Shown here piece by piece: positions 1 through 7,527 of a DNA stretch of 43,389 bases. The stretch covers positions 1 to 43,389 of the forward strand of contig CAZIPZ010000004.1 in the NCBI GenBank assembly GCA_964541075.1, in the 5' to 3' direction. Numbering within the stretch: the first letter of the stretch is position 1; each line of letters opens with the position of its first letter. A program made the translations under genes and the position numbers. The notes under the pieces were generated by a model, which was not told where the DNA came from, ran no database searches, and worked only from the letters and a program-made list of their open reading frames with translations. The stretch is from CAZIPZ01 sp964541075 (lineage in GTDB: Bacteria; Acidobacteriota; Terriglobia; 20CM-2-55-15).

Positions 1-1285
1 CGATGCAGGCAACGGCGGCCAGAGCCATCGCCACCAGCATGTTGGCCGGCGGCTCTGAACCCCGGCGGCCAGAATCCTTGCCGAAAAACATGTAATAGGG
101 AAGCTTGAGTCCCGTATGCAGGAACGTTCCGGCCGAAGCGAGCGTCAACGTAAGATAAATCGCCGCGCGATGAACTTCGCCTGCCGCGGACACCACCATG
201 GACTTGCTCACGAACCCGCTGAACAACGGCACGGCGGAAATCGCGAAAGCCCCAATCATATAAAGGCCGAGAGTGACAGGCATGGACTTATAAAGACCAC
301 CCATTTCAGTCAACTTCCGCAAACCGGTCATCTGCAAAACGGCGCCCGCACCCATAAACAGGAGGGCCTTGTAAAGAATGTGCGAAAACGCGTGAGCGCT
401 GGCCCCATTGATAGCCAATTCGGTTCCAATTCCGACTCCGCACACCATGTAGCCGACTTGGCTAATGATGTGATAAGCGAGCAGACGCCTCGCGTCGTTC
501 TCCAGCACAGCGTACACCACGCCATAGACAGCCATGGCCGCGCCCAGCCAAACAAGGATCTCAGTGCCAGCGAAGCCTCGGATCAAAACATAGACTGCGG
601 ATTTTGTAGTGAAGGCGGTCATGAAGACCGCTCCCGTAACGGACGCTTCAGGATAGGCGTCTGGCAACCATGCGCTAAATGGCGGCACTGCCGCGTTGAG
701 AAGAAATGCCGCAAGGATTAAACCCCAACTCGCCGTCCCGGCGTAGGCAGACATGTCACCAAATGCGAGCGAACCGGAGCCAGCCCAATGGATCACGATC
801 CCTGCGAGCAAAAACAGTCCACCGACGATGTGGACTAGAAGGTATCGATAGCCGGCTTCAATCGCAGACTTTTCTCGACGCAAAAACACCAACAGGGCCG
901 AGGCAACCGCCATCAATTCCCAAAAGACATAGAGCGAAAGGAAGTCCCCCGCGAACGTTACTCCAAGCGCGCCTCCCGCATAGGTCAGAGCCGAAACGTG
1001 CTGGGAGTTGTCCTTCACGTGAAGGGCATAGATCATCCCGATGAAAGCCATGAGGGAAAAGACATACGAAAAAACAAGGCTGAGGCGATCAACCCGTCCA
1101 AAGGTAAGTTCTTGTCCCAGAAAGCTGACGACGCCGTACGCACCAGGCTTCATCAGAAGGCAATCGATCAAGGCGGCGCCGGGCACGACGAGCATGAGCG
1201 CCCGCTGCACCTTGCCTTTGAAAAGCGGCAGAAGCCATGCGCCGAAAATTAGGATGAGACCCGGATGCACCCACTCAGGAGTCAT
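1..1285 (-). CDS. Proton-conducting antiporter-like subunit (NuoL/M/N / MrpD family), 3' end cut off
   Basis: The frame is open from an ATG at 1285 to the window edge (about 428 codons), so the C-terminus is missing. The protein is a chain of hydrophobic helices typical of the antiporter-like subunits of complex I and Mrp antiporters. A membrane glutamate lies in the segment FWELMAVASALLVF and is followed by a run of basic residues. The later segment LPDAYPEASVTGAVFMTAFT leads to a membrane lysine, as in the family's proton channel. The last visible part, FFGKDSGRRGSEPPANML, resembles the C-terminal half of bacterial proteins annotated as Na+/H+ antiporter subunit D. The start overlaps the upstream 88-residue gene by 11 bases. 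It should form part of a proton- or sodium-translocating membrane arm. I cannot tell Mrp from complex I function by sequence alone. Confidence 0.85.
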   Translation of the reverse strand, partial: MTPEWVHPGLILIFGAWLLPLFKGKVQRALMLVVPGAALIDCLLMKPGAYGVVSFLGQELTFGRVDRLSLVFSYVFSLMAFIGMIYALHVKDNSQHVSALTYAGGALGVTFAGDFLSLYVFWELMAVASALLVFLRREKSAIEAGYRYLLVHIVGGLFLLAGIVIHWAGSGSLAFGDMSAYAGTASWGLILAAFLLNAAVPPFSAWLPDAYPEASVTGAVFMTAFTTKSAVYVLIRGFAGTEILVWLGAAMAVYGVVYAVLENDARRLLAYHIISQVGYMVCGVGIGTELAINGASAHAFSHILYKALLFMGAGAVLQMTGLRKLTEMGGLYKSMPVTLGLYMIGAFAISAVPLFSGFVSKSMVVSAAGEVHRAAIYLTLTLASAGTFLHTGLKLPYYMFFGKDSGRRGSEPPANMLVAMALAAVACI

Positions 1286-1541
1286 AGTAATCCTCGCGGC
1301 GCATCAGCCAGATTTTCCCGATCAGCTTGGAAATCACGATTATGGCGACACACGAAATGAACCCGTAGAGTGATCCAAAAGCCGGAATGTTCTCGAACGA
1401 AAAGTGAACCTCCTCTTCACCATGGAAGATGAGCGGCAACACAATCTCGGCCGCAGCAATGACCCCAAGCACCACATAGAATCCGAGCTTCAGCCGGGAA
1501 AACCGAACCGGGTCCTCCAATTGTTTCTGCAAAAAACTCAC
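1275..1541 (-). CDS. Small two-helix membrane protein of the antiporter cluster (88 aa)
   Basis: I chose the GTG at 1541 because it overlaps the stop of the upstream antiporter gene in the arrangement GTGA. A longer reading from further upstream would run into that gene in the wrong frame and adds a non-hydrophobic tail. The product begins VSFLQKQLEDPVRFSRLKLG. It has two hydrophobic stretches, at about residues 16-32 and 48-68, joined by an acidic loop (HGEEEVHFSFEN), and ends in a charged tail, RREDYYDS. Its stop lies inside the start of the next antiporter gene. The strict 4- and 11-base overlaps imply it is translated with its neighbours, probably as an accessory subunit of the same complex. 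I do not recognise a named family. Confidence 0.75.
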   Translation of the reverse strand: MSFLQKQLEDPVRFSRLKLGFYVVLGVIAAAEIVLPLIFHGEEEVHFSFENIPAFGSLYGFISCVAIIVISKLIGKIWLMRREDYYDS

Positions 1542-3028
1542 GGGGCAATAACCCTTCGAGCCAGATCCAGAACCGGACCTGGGAATACACCCAACAACAG
1601 GCTGGCTGCAGCGCTGATCGCCAGCGGTCCAATCATCCATGGCACTTCATGAACGTCGTCGTGGTGATCTGCTCCTGCGTGGTGATCAACAACCTCTTTC
1701 TCAAAGTATGCCTTGTAAATGATCGGGCCAAGGTAGGCAGCACTTAAGAGGGAGCTGGTCAATATCACACCGAGGAACGCCAGGCTATGTCCATCCACGG
1801 CGCCAAGCGCCAGATTCCATTTCGAAACAAATCCGCTGGTGAGGGGAATTCCGATAATGCTGAGCGAAGCCAGCGAAAACGCCGCCATGGTTACTGGCAT
1901 CCGCTTGCCCAAGCCGGAGAGTTGGCTGATCTCCGTTTTGTGCGTAGACGCATAAATAGAGCCAGCGCACAGGAACAGGGTGATCTTCGATACTGCGTGA
2001 TTTGTGATGTGCGCTATGCCGCCCATCACACCTGCCGTGTTGAGCAGCGCTCCGCCCAGAATGATGTAAGAAAGCTGACTTACCGTGGAAAAAGCGAGCC
2101 TCGCTTTCAGATTGTCCTGGCCCAGAGCGAGAAGCGAGGCAATCAGAATCGTAACCGACGCCACAATCAAGGCCAACTTGTCAGCGCCGAGCTGCCTCAT
2201 CGCACCTGCGCCGAAAACGAAAAGAAAGACACGAAGCGTCGAAAACACACCCGTCTTGACGACCGCCACGGCGTGCAAAAGCGCACTCACCGGTGTCGGC
2301 GCCACCATGGCGGCGGGCAGCCAACTGTGAAGCGGCATGAGGGCGTTCTTGGCAAATCCAAAAAGGAAAAGAGCAAAAGTCAGAAAAAGGAGCGTAGAGT
2401 GCTCACTCACCAGCTCCGATGGAAATATTCCGCCGCTGCGAAAATCGAGAGTCCCGGCAAGGTTGTAGACAAGAATGATTGCTCCCACCAGAAACACCTT
2501 GGCGGCCCCCAGAAGATAAATCACGTACTTGCGTGCGCCCGCTTTCGCTTCGGGCGTTCCCTTGTGACCGACAAGCGGGTACGTGATCAACGTCAGCGCT
2601 TCATAGAAAAGAAAAAGCGTGAATAGATTCGCCGCAAAAGCAACTCCGACAGTGGCGGAAATCGCCAGGGCAAAGCAGCAAAAGTAGCGGGTTTGGGCAT
2701 GCTCTTTGAGCGTCCGCATGTAGCCAATCGAGTAAAACGACGTGAGAATCCACAGCACGGCGGCGCCGGACGCAAACAGAAGGCCAAAGGGATCGACACG
2801 AAAGGCCAGCTCAACCCCGGGAACGATCTGTGAAATTACACATTCCGGCGTGCGACCCGCAAGGACATCAGGGATCATGCTGGCCACAAACCCAAAAAGG
2901 ATTACCCCTGCTGCAACCGACCAGAACTCGCGCAGATTCGCCCGGCGCTCGCCTGTAAAGGCGATCAGCAGCGCACCGACGGCCGAAACCATCACCGCAT
3001 ATAGAGGAATTAGAGAAAACATCACCAT
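1538..3028 (-). CDS. Monovalent cation/H+ antiporter subunit D-like protein (NuoM/N-MrpD family)
   Basis: This is a 496-residue polytopic membrane protein of the usual length for NuoM/MrpD. Family hallmarks are a membrane glutamate in LFLFYEALTLITYPLVG, followed by the cytoplasmic stretch GTPEAKAGARKY. A membrane lysine lies in FAKNALMPLHSWLPAAMVAP, and a further lysine in the helix HAVAVVKTGVF. The helix HITNHAVSKITLFLCAGSI is the typical broken helix near the end of the second repeat. It should carry one proton channel of a complex I/Mrp-like membrane arm. The first ATG (3028) overlaps the nuoK stop; a second ATG at 3022 gives the start MFSLIPLY, so the exact start is open. It resembles MrpD-type subunits more than canonical NuoM, but I cannot settle that by eye. 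Confidence 0.88.
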   Translation of the reverse strand: MVMFSLIPLYAVMVSAVGALLIAFTGERRANLREFWSVAAGVILFGFVASMIPDVLAGRTPECVISQIVPGVELAFRVDPFGLLFASGAAVLWILTSFYSIGYMRTLKEHAQTRYFCCFALAISATVGVAFAANLFTLFLFYEALTLITYPLVGHKGTPEAKAGARKYVIYLLGAAKVFLVGAIILVYNLAGTLDFRSGGIFPSELVSEHSTLLFLTFALFLFGFAKNALMPLHSWLPAAMVAPTPVSALLHAVAVVKTGVFSTLRVFLFVFGAGAMRQLGADKLALIVASVTILIASLLALGQDNLKARLAFSTVSQLSYIILGGALLNTAGVMGGIAHITNHAVSKITLFLCAGSIYASTHKTEISQLSGLGKRMPVTMAAFSLASLSIIGIPLTSGFVSKWNLALGAVDGHSLAFLGVILTSSLLSAAYLGPIIYKAYFEKEVVDHHAGADHHDDVHEVPWMIGPLAISAAASLLLGVFPGPVLDLARRVIAP

Positions 3029-3327
3029 TTAAGCTTGGTTAGTTCTGCAACACCGGCTCCGGGCTTGTTGCGGTTGAGAGCGATCACCAGTCCCAGACCG
3101 ACCCCGGCCTCAGCAGCTGCCACGGCAATTACAAAGAGAGCCAGAATCTGCCCGCGCGGATTATCGAGGTGTCGGCTGAAGCCGGCAAGGCTCAAATTCG
3201 CCGCATTGAGCATGATCTCAACGGAAATGAGCATAAGAATGATGTTGCGGCGCGCCAGAAAGCCGAATACTCCGATGCCAAAGAGAATCGCACTCAAGCC
3301 AAGAATCATGCCGACCGGTACGATCAT
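3022..3327 (-). CDS. nuoK: NADH-quinone oxidoreductase subunit K-like protein
   Basis: The 101-residue protein has the normal NuoK length and three transmembrane helices. The two conserved membrane glutamates are present: E37 in LISVEIMLNAANL and E73 in AVAAAEAGVGLGL. They match the E36 and E72 positions known to matter for proton pumping in E. coli NuoK. The ATG at 3327 overlaps the nuoJ stop as ATGA, and longer upstream reading would run through nuoJ in another frame. NuoK (MrpC is its homologue) sits in the membrane arm next to NuoJ and the antiporter-like subunits, exactly as the gene order shows. The TGA stop overlaps the start of the next gene. Confidence 0.93.
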   Translation of the reverse strand: MIVPVGMILGLSAILFGIGVFGFLARRNIILMLISVEIMLNAANLSLAGFSRHLDNPRGQILALFVIAVAAAEAGVGLGLVIALNRNKPGAGVAELTKLKW

Positions 3328-3851
3328 GACTTTACGGTTCTCCTTCTCGCGAGCACGACTGCGCCGATGATCGACGCGAGAAGTACGAGCGAGGCTATCT
3401 CGAAGGGCAGCGCAAACGGACCAAAGATCGCGATGCCGATGGACGCGAGGCTGCCCAACGGCGCTTGAGCACCCTCGACGGCTGAAACGGCGCCGCTTCC
3501 GGCTGGGGCGAGAGGTTCGATCTGTGCGAGCCATGCCAAGGCTCCGAAAGAGACTCCAACACCGACCGCCAACGGCCAATGGCCGCCAAAACGAGGCCGA
3601 GCCACCTCTTCCGGCAAGTCAAGCAGCATTACAACAAAGAGATAGAAAATGAGGATCGCGCCTGCATACACAATTACCTGGACCGCAGCTAGAAATTCCG
3701 CGTTCAGCAACAAGAAGATGCCCGCAACGTGCAGGAACAATGCAAGCACCCAAAGCATGCTGTGAACAGGATTCCTTCGGGTTACAGCCAGCAGAGCGCT
3801 CAAAATACTGGCGGCCGCCATGTAATAGAAGATTGCGCTAGGCAAAGTCAT
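3324..3851 (-). CDS. nuoJ: NADH-quinone oxidoreductase subunit J-like protein
   Basis: The 175-residue protein has five predicted membrane helices. It carries the NuoJ signature around residues 18-75: an early helix with NPVHSMLWVLALF, then AEFLAAVQVIVYAGAILIFYLFVVML. A hydrophilic, alanine/glycine-rich loop (about 105-140) precedes a last helix ending in VLARRRTVKS. NuoJ (MrpA-C-terminal-like) packs against NuoK and links the proton channels. The ATG at 3851 has no Shine-Dalgarno of its own and lies inside the 3' end of a 31-codon ORF that does have one, so nuoJ is probably translated by coupling. No genes for the hydrophilic NADH/quinone arm are visible, so this is either the tail of a split complex I cluster or a stand-alone pump. 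Confidence 0.93.
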   Translation of the reverse strand: MTLPSAIFYYMAAASILSALLAVTRRNPVHSMLWVLALFLHVAGIFLLLNAEFLAAVQVIVYAGAILIFYLFVVMLLDLPEEVARPRFGGHWPLAVGVGVSFGALAWLAQIEPLAPAGSGAVSAVEGAQAPLGSLASIGIAIFGPFALPFEIASLVLLASIIGAVVLARRRTVKS

Positions 3852-3933
3852 CAGCTGGAATGATTTCCGTAAATACGATCCTCAATTTGAGGACCACTCG
3901 GTTCGGGGTCGTGATCCAGTTGATAACCTCCAT
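3838..3933 (-). CDS. 31-residue ORF overlapping the nuoJ start; possible leader peptide or tiny subunit
   Basis: An ATG at 3933 opens a 31-codon frame beginning MEVINWITTPNRVVLKLRIV and ending in TAG at 3838, 14 bases inside nuoJ. It is preceded by a consensus Shine-Dalgarno, GAGGAGG, with a 7-base spacer, whereas nuoJ itself has none. The simplest reading is that ribosomes loaded here re-initiate at nuoJ. The peptide has no clear membrane segment, and I know no family for it. It could be a regulatory leader, a real micro-subunit, or the remnant of an upstream gene whose ribosome binding site was kept. Confidence 0.5.
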   Translation of the reverse strand: MEVINWITTPNRVVLKLRIVFTEIIPADDFA

Positions 3934-3940
3934 CAAACAA

Positions 3941-3947
3941 CCTCCTC
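3941..3947 (-). promoter_or_regulatory. Strong Shine-Dalgarno of the nuoJ leader ORF
   Basis: The minus-strand bases GAGGAGG lie 7 bases before the ATG at 3933. It is the only good ribosome binding site near nuoJ, so it probably sets translation of the whole nuoJ-nuoK cluster. Confidence 0.6.
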
Positions 3948-4181
3948 ACAACGGCTCCGACCTGTTGAACTAAAACGTAGAATGTTGCACGAAAAGTCAC
4001 TCAGACGCAACGGCAAACCTTGGAGCCGTCAACAACGCAAGCGCTCTGCAAATCCTTGATAAACCTATTGAGTTTGGTTCGTCGATAACTTGGATCGGAA
4101 GGCTTAAAGTCAGGATTTCAAAAGTGGATTTCGGCGATGCAGCCCTGAGATTTCCACAATTTTTCGAGGGCGCACTTCCTT

Positions 4182-4205
4182 GAATCGACCGTCGACGAGC
4201 GATTC
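4182..4205. repeat. Inverted repeat just after the topoisomerase VI subunit A gene
   Basis: The arms GAATCG (4182-4187) and CGATTC (4200-4205) are perfect inverted repeats. The loop between them contains the self-complementary octamer CGTCGACG (4190-4197). It sits 3 bases past the top6A stop, where a terminator would be expected. There is no U-tract on either strand, so a rho-independent terminator is not supported. The rest of 3948-4208 shows nothing I can name. Confidence 0.3.
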
Positions 4206-4208
4206 GTG

Positions 4209-5354
4209 TCAATCCAAAAAATTACCTTCTTCAAGCCGGGACGGAACGTACTGCTCGGTCACATAACTGATGTCTTTGCTGATCAGCGCTTCAACCTCGA
4301 GCTTGAACCCGTTTTTCAACATCAGATCCAACTCCTTTTGCCAGGGTTTCTTGTTGGCGAACCATGGATACTGGGCGATTTGTCGCGCCCGCTTGATGTC
4401 CTGTTCGTTTAGTTTAATCTGTACACTCGGACTGAGTTGGCAGCGCTCGTAATCGATGCTTCGCAGGCCGAGAAATCGCGCCGCCGGAATGGCCATTCGA
4501 CGCGATTCGTACGCCAGATTGATCGATCCCTGCTTGATTACGCTGTAGATGTAGTATCCCCAAGGGTCGTTGTCCAATAGACAGTAAACCGGCAGTTTTA
4601 ATTCATAGTGGAGTCGATGCAGCATACGGCGGACTCCGCGCGGCGGTTGACCTCCCCCGTGAGTCAGGATGCAGTTGTGCTGCTTCCAGAACTTGTCCTC
4701 ATTGAACCTGCGCCACACCGTGTCCTTTTCAACATGGAGAACAAATTCTGCTGTGTTCTTCTTGAACTGAACAATCTCGGGTTCAACAATGGACGGAATG
4801 CTGTATCCGCCTGACCCCATTCGCGAGCAGTCGATTTCGTCGCCGCTGTCAAGGAGAGTTATGGGACCGACCATCGCTCCGGCATTCTTGGCGTACAAGT
4901 GAAGCTCTTCACGCATAGAGTCCAATGAAACTTCCACGTCTTCGATGATGGGGTCGCATTCGCTCTGCGTATCGAAAGTCTCCTCCGACGTTCCTTCGAT
5001 GGTGTGTTTCAACAAGTAAAAGAGACCTCGAATGCTCGTGGTCTTTCCTTGCTCAATGAGTTGCTTGCACCCGGAGCCGACCAGCAGCGTCTGCATGTAG
5101 CTTCGCGCCTGGCCCAGATTGAAGAGCTCGCGCCGGCTCGTGCCGCTTCCCATCTCGATGATCCGTTTGGATTGGTTGAAGCGCACATTGGAGAGGGATC
5201 TTGATGGAATATCGACGTGCGGGGCCCGCCCGCTGCCCGCGGATTTCACCACGCCATCAGCCAGGTCACGAATCGATGCTAAAGTTTTCTTGTCTTTTGG
5301 GGTGAGCGTCGCCGCACCTGAACGCTTTGCGACGATTTTCGTTTTCTTCGCCAT
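4209..5354 (-). CDS. top6A: DNA topoisomerase VI subunit A (Spo11-like)
   Basis: The 381-residue protein is the DNA-cleaving subunit of the type IIB topoisomerase, which makes transient double-strand breaks through a 5'-phosphotyrosyl link. The winged-helix part carries the catalytic tyrosine, Y113, in TSIRGLFYLLKHT. The Toprim part supplies the metal-binding acidic residues E209 (LHVEKD) and D261/D263 (LLDNDPWGYYIY). Length and domain order fit archaeal Top6A. The first about 30 residues are a basic, lysine-rich tail not typical of the family core. It lies 32 bases behind the subunit B gene and so forms one operon with it. Topoisomerase VI is characteristic of archaea and plants and uncommon in bacteria. 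No residue that I checked is missing, so the enzyme looks functional. Confidence 0.95.
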   Translation of the reverse strand: MAKKTKIVAKRSGAATLTPKDKKTLASIRDLADGVVKSAGSGRAPHVDIPSRSLSNVRFNQSKRIIEMGSGTSRRELFNLGQARSYMQTLLVGSGCKQLIEQGKTTSIRGLFYLLKHTIEGTSEETFDTQSECDPIIEDVEVSLDSMREELHLYAKNAGAMVGPITLLDSGDEIDCSRMGSGGYSIPSIVEPEIVQFKKNTAEFVLHVEKDTVWRRFNEDKFWKQHNCILTHGGGQPPRGVRRMLHRLHYELKLPVYCLLDNDPWGYYIYSVIKQGSINLAYESRRMAIPAARFLGLRSIDYERCQLSPSVQIKLNEQDIKRARQIAQYPWFANKKPWQKELDLMLKNGFKLEVEALISKDISYVTEQYVPSRLEEGNFLD

Positions 5355-5386
5355 AATTTTCGGGCTCCCGCAGTGGAACTGTGCCG

Positions 5387-7399
5387 CTACACGCGGCCGT
5401 CAGACTCCTCTTGATCCACAATTAAAACGTTTTCGCCAAAATCTTCTGCGGCTTCTTCCACCTTCGCACCGCTGGCATCCAATTTAGTGTCGGCTTCAGC
5501 GGTTTTACGTTTCGCCACGTGCAACAACTGGGCGTACAGGTCCTTCCTGGCTCGCTCGCCATACTCTTTTATGGCGCCGACGGCCGTGGCCACTTCGCCA
5601 AGGTAGCGGAGGAAGATCTCGCGGCGCTCACCTTCCTGGCGGACGCGATTACGCCGGTTGAGGTACATCGCGAGCTTTCGTCCGACAACCTGCAGGGCCA
5701 ACCGCAGTTCCTTCATCACCTCGGGATAGGAAGCGATGGCCTCCTTGGACTCACTTGTGAATGGAACCCACACGCTGGCCATGTGAACCATGATCGTAAT
5801 CGGACCAGTGGGAAGCTGCCCGCGCGACTGCGATAAGCCGTAAGAGCGCCAATTATTTGCAATGACCGCTTGAGTAATTGCGCATGCCGCAGGCTGGAAC
5901 TGAAGGGGGACGCGGTTGGCATACCGGAGCACTTGAACGGTCTGACCTTCGCTGAGATTGACGTTCTTCATCGCTGTATGGAGCCGTGCGACTTCTTCGA
6001 GCTTCAGTTTGGCAGGAGTCTGTCGCGATCCCAGTCTGGCTTCGGAAAGGATTTTCTCCGCACCGGCTGCTCCGATCCCATCAAAAGTGGTGAGCAGGAA
6101 TTGCCGGACAGAGCGAGCATCGCTTTCCCCGAGCAGCTCCGTGAGGGCATCCAGCGAAACCTTTTGAGTGGAGCCCGAACCTCCGTAGGCCAGACCGACT
6201 TCGATTAAGAATGGATTGCCGCGATAAACCGCCGGCGGCCGCGTCGCCGCACAATAGAACTCGCCAGGCACCTGCTGGTGCAATCCCTTGAGAATCAGCG
6301 ACTCGCCAATCGGAGAAATACAATCGGTCGCAGGCGCGCTGATCTTCGTGTTTTGAATCGCTTGATAGAGTGCATCTGCTTCCTGCCTGCCAATTCGTTT
6401 TGGACTGGACCGTATACCGATCTTCGCCGTATCACAGATCTGGCGCGCGACTCCGGGACTTACGCGCGAAAACGATTCCGTCAGGAACTGCGCCATCGTT
6501 CCAGCGCTCGTCTCCTTCAACATCATCACGAGACGACCCAATTCTATTCCGTAAGGGTGTGGCTTGATTTCACGCGGCTCAGGCGGAAGTTCGTCGGTGG
6601 ATCGTTCAAAGTTTTTTGAATTGTTCTCTGGATCAATGTAATGAATCGTAACGTGCGGATTCGCGATGGCTGTCTGTTCGAGATACTCGTCGACGCTTCC
6701 TCGACCGCGCACGTACCGTCCTTCCATCTCAATCGTTACTCGAGTTCCGCTTCGCAGTTGAGCCACCCATTCGATGCCATGGTCGGCGATATAGGCTTGC
6801 CCCTTGTCGCCGGAAGGAATGTCTTCCCCGTCACCTTTCCCGTTGATGATTTCCGGCAGGTTCCGCTTGGTGTCGATTTGAATTTCGAAGTAGTGCGCCG
6901 GCTTCTTCGGCGAAGTCATCGAGATGATCTTCACCGGCTTGCCCGTCGTCAGCATTCCGTACATTCCGGCAGCGCTTATGCCGATTCCCTGTTGCCCCCG
7001 GCTCATTCTCAACCTGTGAAACTTGGAACCGTAAAGGAGTTTTCCAAAAATAAGTGGAATCTGTTTTTTGACGATTCCGGGACCGTTGTCCTGAACACCG
7101 ACCTTGAAGCGATTTGGTCCGGTCGATTCGATGTGGACCCAAATTTCAGGAACAATTCCGGCCTCCTCACACGCGTCCAGTGAGTTATCGATGGCCTCTT
7201 TAACAGCCGTCAGCAAAGCCTTCCGTGGATTATCGAATCCCAGAAGATGCCGGTTCTTGGCGAAGAACTCGCTGACGGAAATGTCACGCTGCTTAGTCGC
7301 CATCGTTTCCGCAGTCACGCGTCTACGCGATTCACGCTGCGGCTGTTCGGCTGGCGAAGGCGAGTCGTTGTCGCCTGGAATGTCTTCGTCCCTTTCCAT
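5387..7399 (-). CDS. top6B: DNA topoisomerase VI subunit B (GHKL ATPase)
   Basis: The 670-residue ATPase subunit drives strand passage with subunit A. The Bergerat (GHKL) fold is complete: E68/N72 in AVKEAIDNSLDA (N box), DNGPG at 104-108, and the GQQGIG glycine lid at about 135-140. A linking helix-2-turn-helix region follows. The transducer domain shows the switch-lysine region VPFTSESKEAIASYPEVMKE, matching the family's usual K-E-A/S-I-A-x-x-P-E pattern. The N-terminal 35 residues are acidic and proline/serine-rich, beyond the normal start of the fold; the C-terminus has an extra charged tail. The ATG at 7399 follows a good Shine-Dalgarno (GAGGAAGG). The gene is divergent from the DUF4159 gene with 128 bases between. 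Confidence 0.95.
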   Translation of the reverse strand: MERDEDIPGDNDSPSPAEQPQRESRRRVTAETMATKQRDISVSEFFAKNRHLLGFDNPRKALLTAVKEAIDNSLDACEEAGIVPEIWVHIESTGPNRFKVGVQDNGPGIVKKQIPLIFGKLLYGSKFHRLRMSRGQQGIGISAAGMYGMLTTGKPVKIISMTSPKKPAHYFEIQIDTKRNLPEIINGKGDGEDIPSGDKGQAYIADHGIEWVAQLRSGTRVTIEMEGRYVRGRGSVDEYLEQTAIANPHVTIHYIDPENNSKNFERSTDELPPEPREIKPHPYGIELGRLVMMLKETSAGTMAQFLTESFSRVSPGVARQICDTAKIGIRSSPKRIGRQEADALYQAIQNTKISAPATDCISPIGESLILKGLHQQVPGEFYCAATRPPAVYRGNPFLIEVGLAYGGSGSTQKVSLDALTELLGESDARSVRQFLLTTFDGIGAAGAEKILSEARLGSRQTPAKLKLEEVARLHTAMKNVNLSEGQTVQVLRYANRVPLQFQPAACAITQAVIANNWRSYGLSQSRGQLPTGPITIMVHMASVWVPFTSESKEAIASYPEVMKELRLALQVVGRKLAMYLNRRNRVRQEGERREIFLRYLGEVATAVGAIKEYGERARKDLYAQLLHVAKRKTAEADTKLDASGAKVEEAAEDFGENVLIVDQEESDGRV

Positions 7400-7527
7400 A
7401 CGTCCTTCCTCACTTTGGGATTCCTGCCAGACAAGTCAGGTCCTTAGGACATCATAGCCGCTGATCGCTTTGTCTCCGGATGCTGTTTTGAGACGGCAGT
7501 GCGGTAGAATGGGAACGCGAATCGAAC

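Noticed and set aside
1787..2626. 279-codon open frame on the plus strand
   Set aside because: It is wholly antisense to the well-supported NuoM/MrpD-like gene; its product is rich in Arg, Gln and Lys with no domain, as expected of a shadow frame.
4182..4205. Rho-independent terminator after top6A
   Set aside because: The inverted repeat is real but neither strand has a T-run after it, so only a repeat is reported.
3997..4212. 71-codon minus-strand frame following top6A
   Set aside because: It starts with TTG overlapping the top6A stop, has no ribosome binding site and no protein-like pattern; I treat the stretch as intergenic.
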